Positions 22,301 to 33,202 of a stretch of DNA of 64,000 nt are shown here, one piece after another. Under the pieces are notes generated by a model. That model did no database searches and was not told where the DNA came from. It saw only the letters and a program-made list of their open reading frames with translations. The translations under genes and the position numbers were made by a program. Within the stretch, counting starts at the first letter, position 1. Every line of letters begins with the position of its first letter. Source of the stretch: Amanita rubescens (Eukaryota > Basidiomycota > Agaricomycetes > Agaricales > Amanitaceae); the NCBI GenBank assembly GCA_015039365.1, contig WION01000008.1:62001-126000 (forward strand), given 5' to 3'.

Positions 22301-22542
22301 CTGATGTTTTCACTGGATCCAAAGGTGATCAGTCTCGAGATCTTTGTCTTTATCTGCATCCAATTCTTCTTCTTTTTGGATATACCAAAGATACATTTCA
22401 GTTTCTTTGTCATAATCAAACGTAGTTTCTTTTTCTGGATTGATCTTCCTACCATCGGGGAACCTAACCGTTCCTTCAGACCAATCTATTCTAGGGTCTC
22501 GTTCTAAAAACCCTTTTTGTTTAATTTTTGGTGGGTGCTGCA
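18891..22542 (-). mobile_element. Gypsy-3: truncated, CpG-eroded relative of Gypsy-1
   Basis: Minus-strand copy covering the gag end through pol to part of ORF3. It has no LTRs; the ends are at about 18890 and at the MITE at 22543. Alignment with Gypsy-4 shows many C-to-T changes at CpG on either strand; for example 20211-20275 against 40740-40800 differs mainly at CG sites changed to TG or CA. Protein effects are Arg to Cys/Gln/His and Asp to Asn. Confidence 0.92.
19400..22530 (-). pseudogene. Gypsy-3 pol (RT to chromodomain), broken
   Basis: Frames at 22543-22310, 22322-21948, 21933-20635, 20571-19837 and 19797-19537 together match Gypsy-1 Pol. The RT box reads YIDN near 21670, losing the second catalytic Asp. 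The integrase keeps SMDFITD, ISDRGPQF and DGESEQLNQ. The chromodomain portion near 19490-19400 is disrupted by stops (for example near 19537). Confidence 0.88.
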
Positions 22543-23317
22543 TAGTGATTGGAGGTTAAGTTATGTAACCGCAATTAACCGTAACTTAACTGAACCTAAC
22601 TGCTCAACCAGTTAATTATCAGTTAAGGTTAGGCCCTTTCCCTAACCTTAACCGGACCGGTTATGACCGGTTAAATTGTGCAATCTTGTAGAGCAGGTCC
22701 TTAGCTTCATTTTGAGCCCTTATTCATGTAATTTGGCCCAGTGGTTCATGAGATATGAAGTATTTTGTGAAGGGATGTCAAATTATTGTGTTTCTCATTA
22801 GCAATGTGGTCCATGACATGCAAAAAGCAATATACAATTAGTTTCTCATGTTCAATCTGCTAGCTATTTCCCTCACCACACTCAGAAACATAGTTCTCTG
22901 GGATGCTGATGAGGAGCAAAGTTTTGCATGGCTGTCATGAGGCTCTAATTTATATGCAATTTTCATTATGTTTATCATTCTGTATTGGACAATATACTTC
23001 TGACATAGGCTGTTGGCATTTGGGACTTGTTTCTGACTTATATTGATCAGTTATGAGCATCATAGACAATATTGCTAATGGGAAACCAATTATCTTGACA
23101 TCACTCACAAAACACTTCATATCTCATGAACCACTGGTCCAAATTACATGAATAGGGGCTTAAAATGATGCTAATAATCTGCTCTACCAGATTACATAAA
23201 TCGGTTATAACCGGTCCAGTTAAGGTTAAGGAAATTCTGGGTCATCAGTTAATTGATCAGTTACAGTTAATCAATTTTGGGGCAATTAACCAGACTTAAC
23301 CTAACCTCACAACACTA
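22543..23317. mobile_element. hAT-type MITE, family B, copy A
   Basis: 775 bp, nearly identical to 55349-56126. Termini are TAGTGATTGGAGGTTAAG and CTTAACC...AACACTA. About 250 bp at each end form imperfect inverted arms, so the whole element can fold back. There is no coding capacity. The flanking octamers (GTGCTGCA and ATCCCAGC) do not match: the left side is Gypsy-3, the right side is not. Confidence 0.9.
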
Positions 23318-23338
23318 ATCCCAGCACTCTCAACATAC

Positions 23339-23720
23339 TGTTAAAAATGCGCCAAGTGTAGTTACAACTCACTACAAATGTTGTAGTAGTTGTCTAGCCC
23401 TCTGATAGACTCAATACACGCTTTAGACATTCACAAATGCGGTCTATAACGATTGATAGCAGTGATATTAAGTCTATATCCAAGTGTAGGTACTGTAGTT
23501 CCCTACATGTAAGGAAAACCTGGCCTGTTTGGTTCTATTTACTACCTATCCCATCAGGTGTGAGTTTAGGTGTCCACTAACAATATCGCATTTTGTCCAC
23601 AGACACAACCGCTACACCTATAAACTAGCTCATTATACACAAAATAAAGAATATAGTATTGTAACACTAAATATAAAGCATTTGAGCGATATCTGATGTT
23701 TAATCACTCAATATTCAACA
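23339..23720 (-). repeat. Solo LTR, family S, copy 1
   Basis: 382 bp, TG...CA, inverted relative to the copy at 24024. No matching 5-bp flank (CATAC and TTACT), unlike the other three copies. No internal region attached. Confidence 0.85.
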
Positions 23721-24018
23721 TTACTCCCATCCTGCCAATAGTGTCCATTGACAATTGATGGGATCTTGGCTCACTGTGCCATTGATGATAAGCCTGATTG
23801 TTTCCTAAACATTGAGGTGGACTTACAGCCACATCTTGAGAGCAGGTACATCCTTATCTCCACCTCCTTAGCATTTGTTAACCACATCTTGTCACAGCAT
23901 AAAACCAAAAAATTGTGCTGTGTAACTTTGAGGGAAATTTCCAGATTTTGCGACAACCTGACAAGATAGTGATGGCTTGGATAGTGACAGCATCAAATTG
24001 GCATCAAAATTTCAAGTA
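23721..24018. other. Spacer between two inverted solo LTRs
   Basis: About 300 bp with one 73-codon plus-strand frame (23748-23969) without recognisable motifs. It may be a transposon fragment; nothing else seen. Confidence 0.4.
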
Positions 24019-24023
24019 GAAAT

Positions 24024-24399
24024 TGTTGAATATTGAGTGATTAAACATCAGATATCGCTCAAATGCTTTATATTTAGTGTCACAATACTATATTCTTTAT
24101 TTTGTGTATTATGAGCTAGTTTATAGGTGTAGCGGTTATGTCTGTGGACAAAACGCGATATAGTGGACACCTAAACTCACGCCTGATGGGATAGGTAGTA
24201 AATAGAACCAAACAGGCCAGGTTTCCTTACATGTGGGAACTACAGTACCTACACTTGGATATAGACTTGATATAACTGCTATCAACTATTATAGACCACA
24301 TTTGTGAACATCTAAAGCATGTATTAAGTCTATCAGAGGGCTAGACAACTACTACAACATTTGTAGTGAGTTGCAACAACACTTGGCGCATTTTTAACA
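24024..24399 (+). repeat. Solo LTR, family S, copy 2
   Basis: 376 bp from TGTTGAATATTGAGTG to CATTTTTAACA, flanked by the perfect duplication GAAAT (24019-24023 and 24400-24404). The own duplication shows it is a solo LTR left by LTR-LTR recombination. Confidence 0.93.
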
Positions 24400-24554
24400 G
24401 AAATAGGACCATAAATCCTGCGAGAAAAGTATGGGCCATAGATCATGTGACAAATGGACTTGGAAGAGAATTGCACACAACATCTCTTGTTGACTGTCGA
24501 ACACATGCTCAAGCACGTTCAGCTCAATAAAGCTCTTTTTGCTCTAATCTCATC

Positions 24555-27500
24555 ATGGCACCGAAAGTGTATTGTCACTGTACCAAATGCACCACCAAAG
24601 ACCCCATATTGCATATGATCGAGTCAAAACTGCATCACAAAACGCACGAACTGCTGAGTCAAGTGAGTCCTTGTCCAAGAGTACCTCAAATGCTGCATCT
24701 AAAAGCTCAGTCAATGCTCCCACTTACTACCTTTAACAATTCCATGACACTGATATGCAACCCACCCAGGCAGCGATGTTGTGGCAGCGGTTTGCAGCAA
24801 CATCATGACCATTGTTGTTGTCATCCATTCAATTCATTAGACCTGTATATATGCCATGCCAATGGAGCCCCAGGCCCATCCCAACATCACTGCTATCATA
24901 TATGCAGGTGCTCCAGGTGAGCAGACTGGTCCTTCTGTTGCAGATGTCTTATCTGGTGCTTATAGTAATCCATGAGGCCATCTTCCTTTCAACATAGCAT
25001 ATATACATTGTTCCATAGAGATTCATGCTGACATTGACCATAGGCACAGATTATGGAACACAGGTCGTGTACAAATAAGTGATGACTTCCCAACCACTGA
25101 GTATCATGCAATCATTTTTCTGTCCTCCTGCTCAACAGCCTCCTTCTTTTAGATCACCCAATATGGAATCTGGATCCGAGTCCTGGATTATCAGTCAGCT
25201 GCCATCACCAACCTTGCTTTTGAATCTCTGGCCATTCCATACACCTTCATGCATCATAGAGGCACAGAATGTTGGCAGAGTCTATCATCCACTGTTCGGG
25301 GAGAAGGGGAAGGAGCGAGGGAGCAGTAAACAACAGTGGGCATGCTCAGCATGGGGTGCTGGGAATTATCAGTCACCAATGATCATGGTCACTTCTCTGT
25401 ACCATATCCAGCTTAATTCAATTGATTTTTGTGCTTCTATCAAGTGACAAGTGCATAAATAACTAGTGAAAAGAAGCAGGCAATTGGTTGTAGGTAGGCA
25501 GCTGGGCCAAATGTGGTCAGAACATTGTCAATTTGACATATTGTCATTTTCCCGTCCATATTATAGTCAAGATATCGTTGCAATCAACTTAGATTGGGGA
25601 AATGTCTGACATCTTGACAATTGGTACATTTTTGGCAGGACTTCAGCAAAATTTGGTCAAAATGCCAAAACTGACAATCATTTTCCACAACAGTATTTTT
25701 CTATTTTACGCTGTGTGTATTGATACCACTGTCTGCAACCGACCAACTGCCTCATGTTGTACATATGTCTCTTCATGCACGAACAACTCACAAACCAACG
25801 ACAAAACAGATGCAGCTCTTGCTTTCCTTTTGCGCAAGATAACAAACTTGGCACAGCCTGTAGGGTCCAACACCCAGATTTATGAAATCCATTCAAAGTG
25901 GACAATGGAGTATGGAAGAAGAATGTCTGCTAATTTCCGAGCTGACAAGACTGGGTGCTCCATCTTGCGTCAAGGTTGATGACACATCATCAAGGGTTTC
26001 AGGTACAATTTTTGGCTGGAAGAGTAGGAGGGCATGAGTTCTTTGTCCAGTCCAAGCAACATGCTGAAGGCGGGTCCCCTGAAGCTCGTTCTCCATCAAC
26101 AGCACACAGCTCTACCATGATAAAGAGTCGGAATGCTGGTTCTTCATTTGGGTCATTCTCAATCTCAGCATAGATCAACATTATAAAAAAAGGTTTGTTC
26201 TCCCTGGTGGTTTGAAGCCCAAGAACATGGAGCTTGCTTGCTGCTGAGCCTTCGCCACTTGGCATTGCAGAAACATGGACTCAGTATATGGGATGCATGA
26301 CAGGGCCAAGACTTCATTGTTCATCTGTTCTGGCTGTTTGGAACAGCCAATACTCCAGCCTTGCCTCTTCTGAGGACTTGTGGGACATGGAGGACGACTC
26401 GGATGTCGCATCTTCTGCAGGTTCCCAGGATGACTAAAGGGCAAAAGGTATTACCCAGCCTCACTTAAGCCTGATGAGTATGATATCAGACAATCTTCTC
26501 ATGACGACATCAATGTTAGCAAACTGTCATCTCCTAGTGTTGCTATGTATAACAAGGCTCTTCTCCATGTTCTTCAGGCTACAGACGTGAACTATGTATG
26601 AGCAGACTTGAAAGGCATCTGGTGTTGCATGGCTGAGTATCTGTCTAGGTCTTCAACCTAATAGGACATTGCCAGTACCACGCTGCTTCCCACTCGACCT
26701 AATGCATCTTTCGGGCCTGAATATTCCCCAGCATCTTTTACAAATATGGCGCAATACAATGAAACTGAAGATTCCTGAGTCTGGCTATGATCTTACTCCC
26801 CTCACCTCGGAATCCAAATGGAATGATCATGGAGCTCTCGTAGCATCAGCAACCCCATATCTCCCCTCCTCATTCAATCAGACCCCTTGTAATCGTGCAC
26901 AGAAATTGAATTCAGCATACAAGGCATGGGAGTTCATGTTATATATCTGGGTCCTTGGTCCTGCGGTTTTCCAGCTCATTCTTCCAGACGACCTGTGGTC
27001 CCATTTCTGCAAGTTGGTCTGCACAATTGGGATAATCAATCAAAGGCAGATCTGATTGGAATGGCTGTTGCATGCTCACAAGATGATAGTCAAGTGGGAA
27101 ATGGAATTTGAGTTGAATTACTATCAAAGGAAACTGGAGCTTCTCCATCTGATATGCCCAAGTACACACGCCATCCTCCATGTGATGTGAGAAACACATT
27201 GATGTGTTGAATATTGAGTGATTAAACATCAGATATCGCTCAAATGCTTTATATTTAGTGTTACAATACTATATTCTTTATTTTGTGTATAATGAGCTAG
27301 TTTATAGGTGTAGCGGTTGTGTCTGTGGACAAAACGCGATATAGTGGACACCTAAACTCACGCCTGATGGGATAGGTAGTAAATAGAACCAAACAGGCCA
27401 GGTTTCCTTACATGTAGGGAACTACAGTACCTACACTTGGATATAGACTTAATATCACTGCTATCAATTGTTATAGACCGCATTTGTGAACGTCTAAAGC

Positions 27501-28415
27501 GTGTATTGAGTCTATCAGAGGGCTAGACAACTACTACAACATTTGTAGTGAGTTGCAACAACACTTTGCACATTTTTAACATGATGTGGCCCACTGAATT
27601 TTGTAGCACAATGGACACTGGAGAACACAATAGGAAATCTTGGCTGTGAAATACATCAACACTCCAACCCATTCTCAAATCTGTCCCAACGGGGGGTTTG
27701 CTATGTGCTCAAATGAACATGCTGTATTCAATTATCCCCGCTCTCAACCCTGCCAAGAAGATATCTGAGAAAGATGAACCATTAGGAGATGAGTACATTC
27801 TATTACATGCAAAGGAAAACGCCAGGCAATTGCCCCAAGTAGAGGAAACATTTGTGAGGCAATATCTCACCATGTGGGGCTGTCCTCTTTCTGCAGGTAC
27901 CAGTTTCACGCTGCTCAAATGGGCACGTGTACAATTCTCGAATGGCCAACAAGCATAGGAAGAGAAGAAGAAGAGTTATAGGAACTCTTGTAATATCAAT
28001 GCATGTGCTACCATTTGCTTTGCTATTTCTTATGCTAACCTAGTAGTAGTATAAGAATCATGAGAAGACATTGTTCACTGAAGTCCAGTATTTCTTCCAA
28101 GTACTAATTGAAGTAAACAACAAGGTGGTCAAGTTGGGATTGGGCGTGATGGTTCAAACTTATTCGGATCCTGAACCAGACATCCTTGCCAAATCACACG
28201 AGACACTTCCCATATGTAGGTTTGAAGAAGATGTTTTAAGCATCATAGACATCAAGACCATCCAAGCCATTGTTAGAATGATACCTTTCCCATTAAAGAC
28301 TGAAGAGGAGAAGGAGCCAGAACTCAGAGCCAAATTCCACAACAGCTTCTACGTCGCAGAGAAGCCATTCTTTGAGCTTACCACTGAAGGGATCAGAGAA
28401 TCCAATGAGGAATGA
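24555..28415 (+). pseudogene. Plavaka-type (CACTA-like, tnp2) transposase, degraded
   Basis: Cut-and-paste DNA transposase relic. It starts with a Cys-rich segment (CHCTKCTTKDP, about 24570-24605), as in Plavaka proteins. Middle frames are scrambled; KRYYPASLKPDEYD is seen near 26450. A well conserved block at 26669-27055 reads FPLDLMHLSGLN...YKAWEFMLYIWVLGPAVF. EFELNYYQRK (about 27105) leads to the solo LTR at 27205. After the LTR, AQWTLENTIGNLGCEIHQHS (about 27600-27660) and EVQYFFQVLIE (about 28080) continue the same protein, ending at 28415. Many stops and frame changes. No target duplication or termini found. Confidence 0.82.
27205..27581 (+). repeat. Solo LTR, family S, copy 3, inside the Plavaka gene
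   Basis: 377 bp, flanked by TGATG at 27200-27204 and 27582-27586. Plavaka homology continues on both sides, so this insertion postdates the transposase gene. Confidence 0.94.
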
Positions 28416-28815
28416 GTCGCATGACATTCATTGTACATTTTACATTTTTACTTCATACTTTTAAACTCATTCCCATGCCTTTATGGCTTATCAGCTCCCA
28501 CTTACTATTCGAGACGCAAATATTCATGGATCCAGGAGACACACTGAGTAGCGCAGATTCAAGATGGACTCCCCATCAATCCATATGACACCAGTTTACG
28601 AATGTATCAGAGAGCTGATGGCCTGTGCTGCGAGAGCACCTTTAAAGCCATCAAGCTCAGTGATGGAATCTGATACAGACCCGGTGAGTTTTGATTGAGA
28701 TAATGCCCGTACTTTAGTCAATGAGCTATTGAAACAGGAGGAAAGACCACCAGAATAACCACCCCATCCTTACAATGCTGGCATCTCAACAGTTATAAAT
28801 ACATATTTCAAGAAA

Positions 28816-29169
28816 TTGAATGATTTTTCTGAAGGCTATGGCCATTGGGCATTCCGGGCTGTTTTATTCCACAAATATGTCAAATTTCTTTATCTTAAAC
28901 CAGTCATGGACCCCGACACCTTTATATTCATAACGCAATGTCTCCTCAACCTTGCCGATACGGCTACCCTCCTCACCATCAGCTTTTGTAATTACACAGC
29001 ATTGGGCATGAAGAAAATGATGAAAGCGAACTTCACCATCATGTATTACTTGAACAGTGTTTGTCGTCAAATTGCCAGAGCAGTTGGATTCATCAAGCAT
29101 GCTGCAGAAGAATTGTGCGCTCATAATGAAGAGGAGCAGCAGAGAGAAGCTAGTGGTACAGACAAGTGA
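28816..29169 (+). CDS. Hypothetical protein fragment, 117 codons
   Basis: Open frame with protein-like composition (aromatic-rich GHWAFRAVLFHKYVKFLYLKP, then a helical part ending in Glu/Lys). No family recognised. It follows the Plavaka relic in the same direction and may be an accessory gene of that element or an exon of a host gene. The preceding 28416-28815 holds only broken frames. Confidence 0.35.
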   Translation: MNDFSEGYGHWAFRAVLFHKYVKFLYLKPVMDPDTFIFITQCLLNLADTATLLTISFCNYTALGMKKMMKANFTIMYYLNSVCRQIARAVGFIKHAAEELCAHNEEEQQREASGTDK

Positions 29170-29728
29170 CGTGATTTTCCAGGACAAGAGTAGAGCTGGA
29201 ACTACACTAGTAAGCCACTACTCTTGCCCTATACGCAGCTTTATTCATTTGATTTCCAGTTTTTTTGATACCTGTATCACAATGCTTGTGGAGAACATTT
29301 GGACGAATTAAATTGACAATCATATTTGTTCTTTGCATGTGCACATATCCACCAGCCACCTCATTTCCGCCTACCTTGTTTGCATTTACTTGAAACTCTC
29401 TTTGCACAGTCTTGTTTACAATTACTCATTTGGATTCCTCATTGAAGCTTCCTGCTGCATGGCTTTGTTTACCATACAGATCTGGACTTTGTCACTCAGT
29501 CTCTCCTTGCTTCCACATCGACTTGCACTACAATCATAAAACCAGGTAAGCCCTCGAGTGACTATTCCATAATGTTTATTCATGGATTGTTGTCACTCTT
29601 CAGCAAAACAGTTTTACAGAATGACTACAGAATTTGAGTGGTAAGCAATTCATTCATATCTAACATTATATCTGAGAAATCTGTACTAGTGATCACATGT
29701 GTACACATCTCAATGTTGCAATGGAAGT

Positions 29729-30072
29729 TGACATGGTAGAGCAAAGTGCACTGGGGATGGATGTTGATGTGAGCAAAGGTGGCAATGACGATGTTGAGAT
29801 GAAAGATGGTGGAGTTGAAATGAGTAACAGTGGTCATCATGGCAGAGCATTGGTGATACAAATGAAAGATGAGTAACACCAGCAAGTGATGGGGACATTG
29901 AGATGAAGGAAGTGAATGTCGAGGAAACAGAAGTAATGGAAAACATCGGAAAGGATAATGGTGAGCACAGATCTGCTATAGAGGGATTCAATGACATTGA
30001 CAACTCTTTCGTCATGAACACAGCAGACAGTGATGACATTGAAATGTCGGATGGAAGAGTTGATTCAGACTA
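29729..30072 (+). pseudogene. Acidic low-complexity coding remnant
   Basis: Plus-strand frames rich in Asp, Glu, Met and Val, with repeated DVEMKD/DIEMKE-type words, broken once near 29878 and ending TAG at 30072. It may be the C-terminal exon of the gene at 28816, but no splice link could be proved. Confidence 0.35.
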
Positions 30073-30651
30073 GCTTCTCCATTCTTTGGCTTGCATACGT
30101 TTTCTTGGCCTTGACATGACTTGGCACCCTTTCTGACATGAGTAATAGGCCCTCAAAAACTTCACTATTTCATTTTCCCCTGTGCTCTCAGATCCACATA
30201 CTATATTGTATATCTACATGCATGTTATATCAAAATGTCCAAACTAGTACTGCTAAAATATATGGCTGGCTTTCTGATGCCTCAGTCTTGCAACACAATC
30301 TATGTTTCTGTTTTCTGAACACACCTGACCCACTTTGCGATGGGCATTACACAATACAAAGGTTTCAGCTCAGGGTCCACTGCAGTGCCACCAGGATGAT
30401 AAACAATCAGCCGATTAGTCTATTTTTAGTTCCCCCTGTACTTATACTCCACCACCTTTGTTTGCACACTTGCTCTCTATGTCATCCTTCCCAAATAACT
30501 TTTCTCTCCAGCAATTATTAAACACAATGGAAATAAATGTATAACAGCAACTCAATAGATACTAATAGTACCCTGCAAATGGGCCAGGTGAGTCTCCTTC
30601 AATGGACAGAAACCAGTCTCTTTTAATGCAAATCATGCAGAATAATAATAA
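30073..30651. other. No gene recognised
   Basis: AT-rich sequence with one 127-codon frame (30138-30521) of unlikely composition. No repeats, termini or motifs found. Confidence 0.5.
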
Positions 30652-30656
30652 TAAAT

Positions 30657-31033
30657 TGTTAAAAATGTGCAAAGTGTTGATGCAACTCACTACAAATGTT
30701 GTAGTAGTTGTCTAGCCCTCTGATAGACTCAATACACGCTTTAGACATTCACAAATGCGGTCTATAACAATTGATAGCAGTGATATTAAGTCTATATCCA
30801 AGTGTAGGTACTGTAGTTCCCTACATGTAAGGAAACCTGGCCTGTTTGGTTCTATTTACTACCTATCCCATCAGGTGTGAGTTTAGGTGTCCACTATATC
30901 GCGTTTTGTCCACAGACACAACCGCTACACCTATAAACTAGCTCATTATACACAAAATAAAGAATATAGTATTGTAACACTAAATATAAAGCATTTGAGT
31001 GATATCTGATGTTTAATCACTCAATATTCAACA
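30657..31033 (-). repeat. Solo LTR, family S, copy 4
   Basis: 377 bp, same orientation as copy 1, flanked by TAAAT at 30652-30656 and 31034-31038. Not paired with copy 1 as one element, because it has its own duplication. Confidence 0.94.
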
Positions 31034-31149
31034 TAAATATGTCTATACTACTACTATATGCACTCATTCCATTACTTCTGACCTTGGCTAGGATTAAATC
31101 GGAAGATTTGGAATCAAATCAGATTGTCTTGAATATGAATAATGCACCC

Positions 31150-33033
31150 CGCAGACATCTTTGCCAATAGATGCAAAAATTTTTCCCATCTCCTTCCAAA
31201 CGCTGCCGCAGCCAACAATTGATATGAAGAATTAGATCAGGATGTATATGATGAAGTAAAATACTGGAAGCAAGATGCCTTCAACAAATGGTTCCAGAAG
31301 TATGGCAAAAACAGAGGTCCTACCTCCCTCACATGGAAAATTATTGAAGAACTTAATTTTTTAGAGAATGAAGATGGAGAGCTTGTCAAAAATAATGAAA
31401 TAAGCGCCATGAGAAAAACATTGGTGCATATATTCTCCAGCATCAAAGAGCATACCCACTATGCTCAAAACTTGGCTCAAAACCTCAATTGAATTTCACG
31501 ACATGGTTTGCATTGAAATGCACCTACTATTTCCAAACTATTTCATGCTGTGCGAGAACAATTGGAAGGTGCAAGAGTTTGTGAAGAATTGGTTCCATAA
31601 TTGGAACCATGATACACGAAGAAAGGGAACAAAAACAACAATGATGAGAAGGAATGTGAAGACATTTGAGCTGATGGAAGTGGTGGACCATCCTCATCAA
31701 AGTGTCCCCTGGTGGAGGAGAACGAGTTGCAGCCTGTGCATGCCATACTGACAATCTTTTTTCTACTAGTGCTACAACCACAATAATTAAACCAACTACT
31801 CACTTCAAGACCACTGGCAAGCAGCCAGCCACATCTCCAGCCGGTGCTCCAATGACACCCAAACCTGCTTTGTCCCCTCCAACTGGGACTACACCATCAG
31901 CCACCCCTTCCACGACAGTCCCTTTAGAGTTTTAAAGTCTAGTCCAGTCCGGTCTTTATTGCCTTTTTTGGAAAGACTGAGACCAGTCCAGTCCCAGGGT
32001 GTCCCTGATATCAAAAAGACCGGAACCGGACCGCTTAAGACCGCTAGACTGGTCTAAATTCAGAAAAAAGACCGGTCTTGGACCAGTCCTTACATTGTTT
32101 TCCATGTCCCTATGGCTCCCATACAATCAATTGCAATGTTGAAATTGATGTAAAACTACAAAAGAGATCACCAAAGAGCCTAGAATGAAACCCATTGTTA
32201 CTGACCCTCACCCTCCCACTGCTAAACTATACTCCATTGGACCAACAGCACCCTCTCACACCCTCTCACACCCTCTCACACCCTCCTGCACTCTAGGGAA
32301 GCCACATGAAAACCATTTTTGACAATACTAGAAGACTGCCAAACATAGCCAAAGATAGTGCCAAAGAGAGTGCCAAGATCATACTACCTCAAATGTTAAC
32401 CATTTCCTATAGCTGATGGGTCAAAAAATGACTTGGATGTACTAGAACATAGTTGGATTAATCATGTTCAGAATATCTTACCTGGAGTGTTGGTCACCTT
32501 TTACTATGAGCGGTCTAGACTGGTCTGGACCGGTCTTTTGAGGTATTTTTGATTTTAAAATTTTAAAAAGACCGGTACCAGACTGCCCTTGGACCTGCCA
32601 AGACCTGAGACTGCAGTCCAGTCCAAATTGGTCCAGGTCCAGTCTGGTTCCGGTCTTTTTTGGTCCTGCAAGATTGGAAATAGAAACACTAGGTCCCTTC
32701 CCCAATGACACCATAACCTCAGGCTGCTCTGCCTTCAACTGGGACTGTGTCATCAACTACTGCCCATTCCATGATGGCACCTTCCTCAACAGTGCCCACA
32801 CCCCTTCAACACCTGGACCTGCTTTGCCCTTCTCAACTGGGACCATGGCAGCAGCAGTACCCCCTTCCATAATGGCACCACCCTCAGTGACACTCGTGTC
32901 CCTCAATGTCAAAATCCAAGGTCAGTTTTTTATTCCAATATGAAAATCTAATGATTAGGTAATCCAACAGTACCTGCATCAACATCTTTCAATGACTTGC
33001 AAAAGTTGAAGGCATTGGATTCCGAGGTGTCTG
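31150..33033 (+). pseudogene. Hypothetical protein gene, 5' and middle part (continues at 48904)
   Basis: Plus-strand frames contain DEVKYWKQDAFNKWFQKYG (about 31250) and CENNWKVQEFVKNWF (about 31550), like expanded hypothetical families in mushroom genomes. Next come Thr/Pro/Ser-rich degenerate repeats of about 30 residues, each with an ALP-x-STGT-like core (about 31850-32890), interrupted by MITE copy 2. A likely intron (about 32926-32977) leads to VPASTSFNDLQKLKALDSEVS, cut at 33033 by element H. Removing element H joins the frame in phase to 48904-49013. Frame changes suggest a pseudogene. Function unknown. Confidence 0.6.
31925..32691. mobile_element. hAT-type MITE, family A, copy 2
   Basis: 767 bp, ends TAGAGTTTTAAAGTC and AGAAACACTA. 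Flanking octamers AGTCCCTT (31917-31924) and GGTCCCTT (32692-32699) differ at one base, fitting an aged 8-bp hAT target duplication. It carries GGACCGGTC-like subterminal words and splits the Thr/Pro repeat region of the hypothetical gene. Confidence 0.9.
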
Positions 33034-33202
33034 TGTCACAGGTGTACTGTGATAAAGTCTCGCCACTCAAAGTACACTGAATCAAGTAGTATTGTTCGTG
33101 TATCGAGTAGAGAGTAAAGTTGTTTGTACATGTTGGTGATGTGCTCTATAGGTCGCGCATCACATCAGTCACAAATACTATATACAACTAGGAATATATA
33201 TA

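Noticed and set aside
23339..31033. LTR copies at 23339 and 30657 (or 24024 and 27205) as the two ends of one retrotransposon
   Set aside because: Copies 2, 3 and 4 each have their own 5-bp duplication, and the sequence between them is a Plavaka relic, not retroelement internal sequence.
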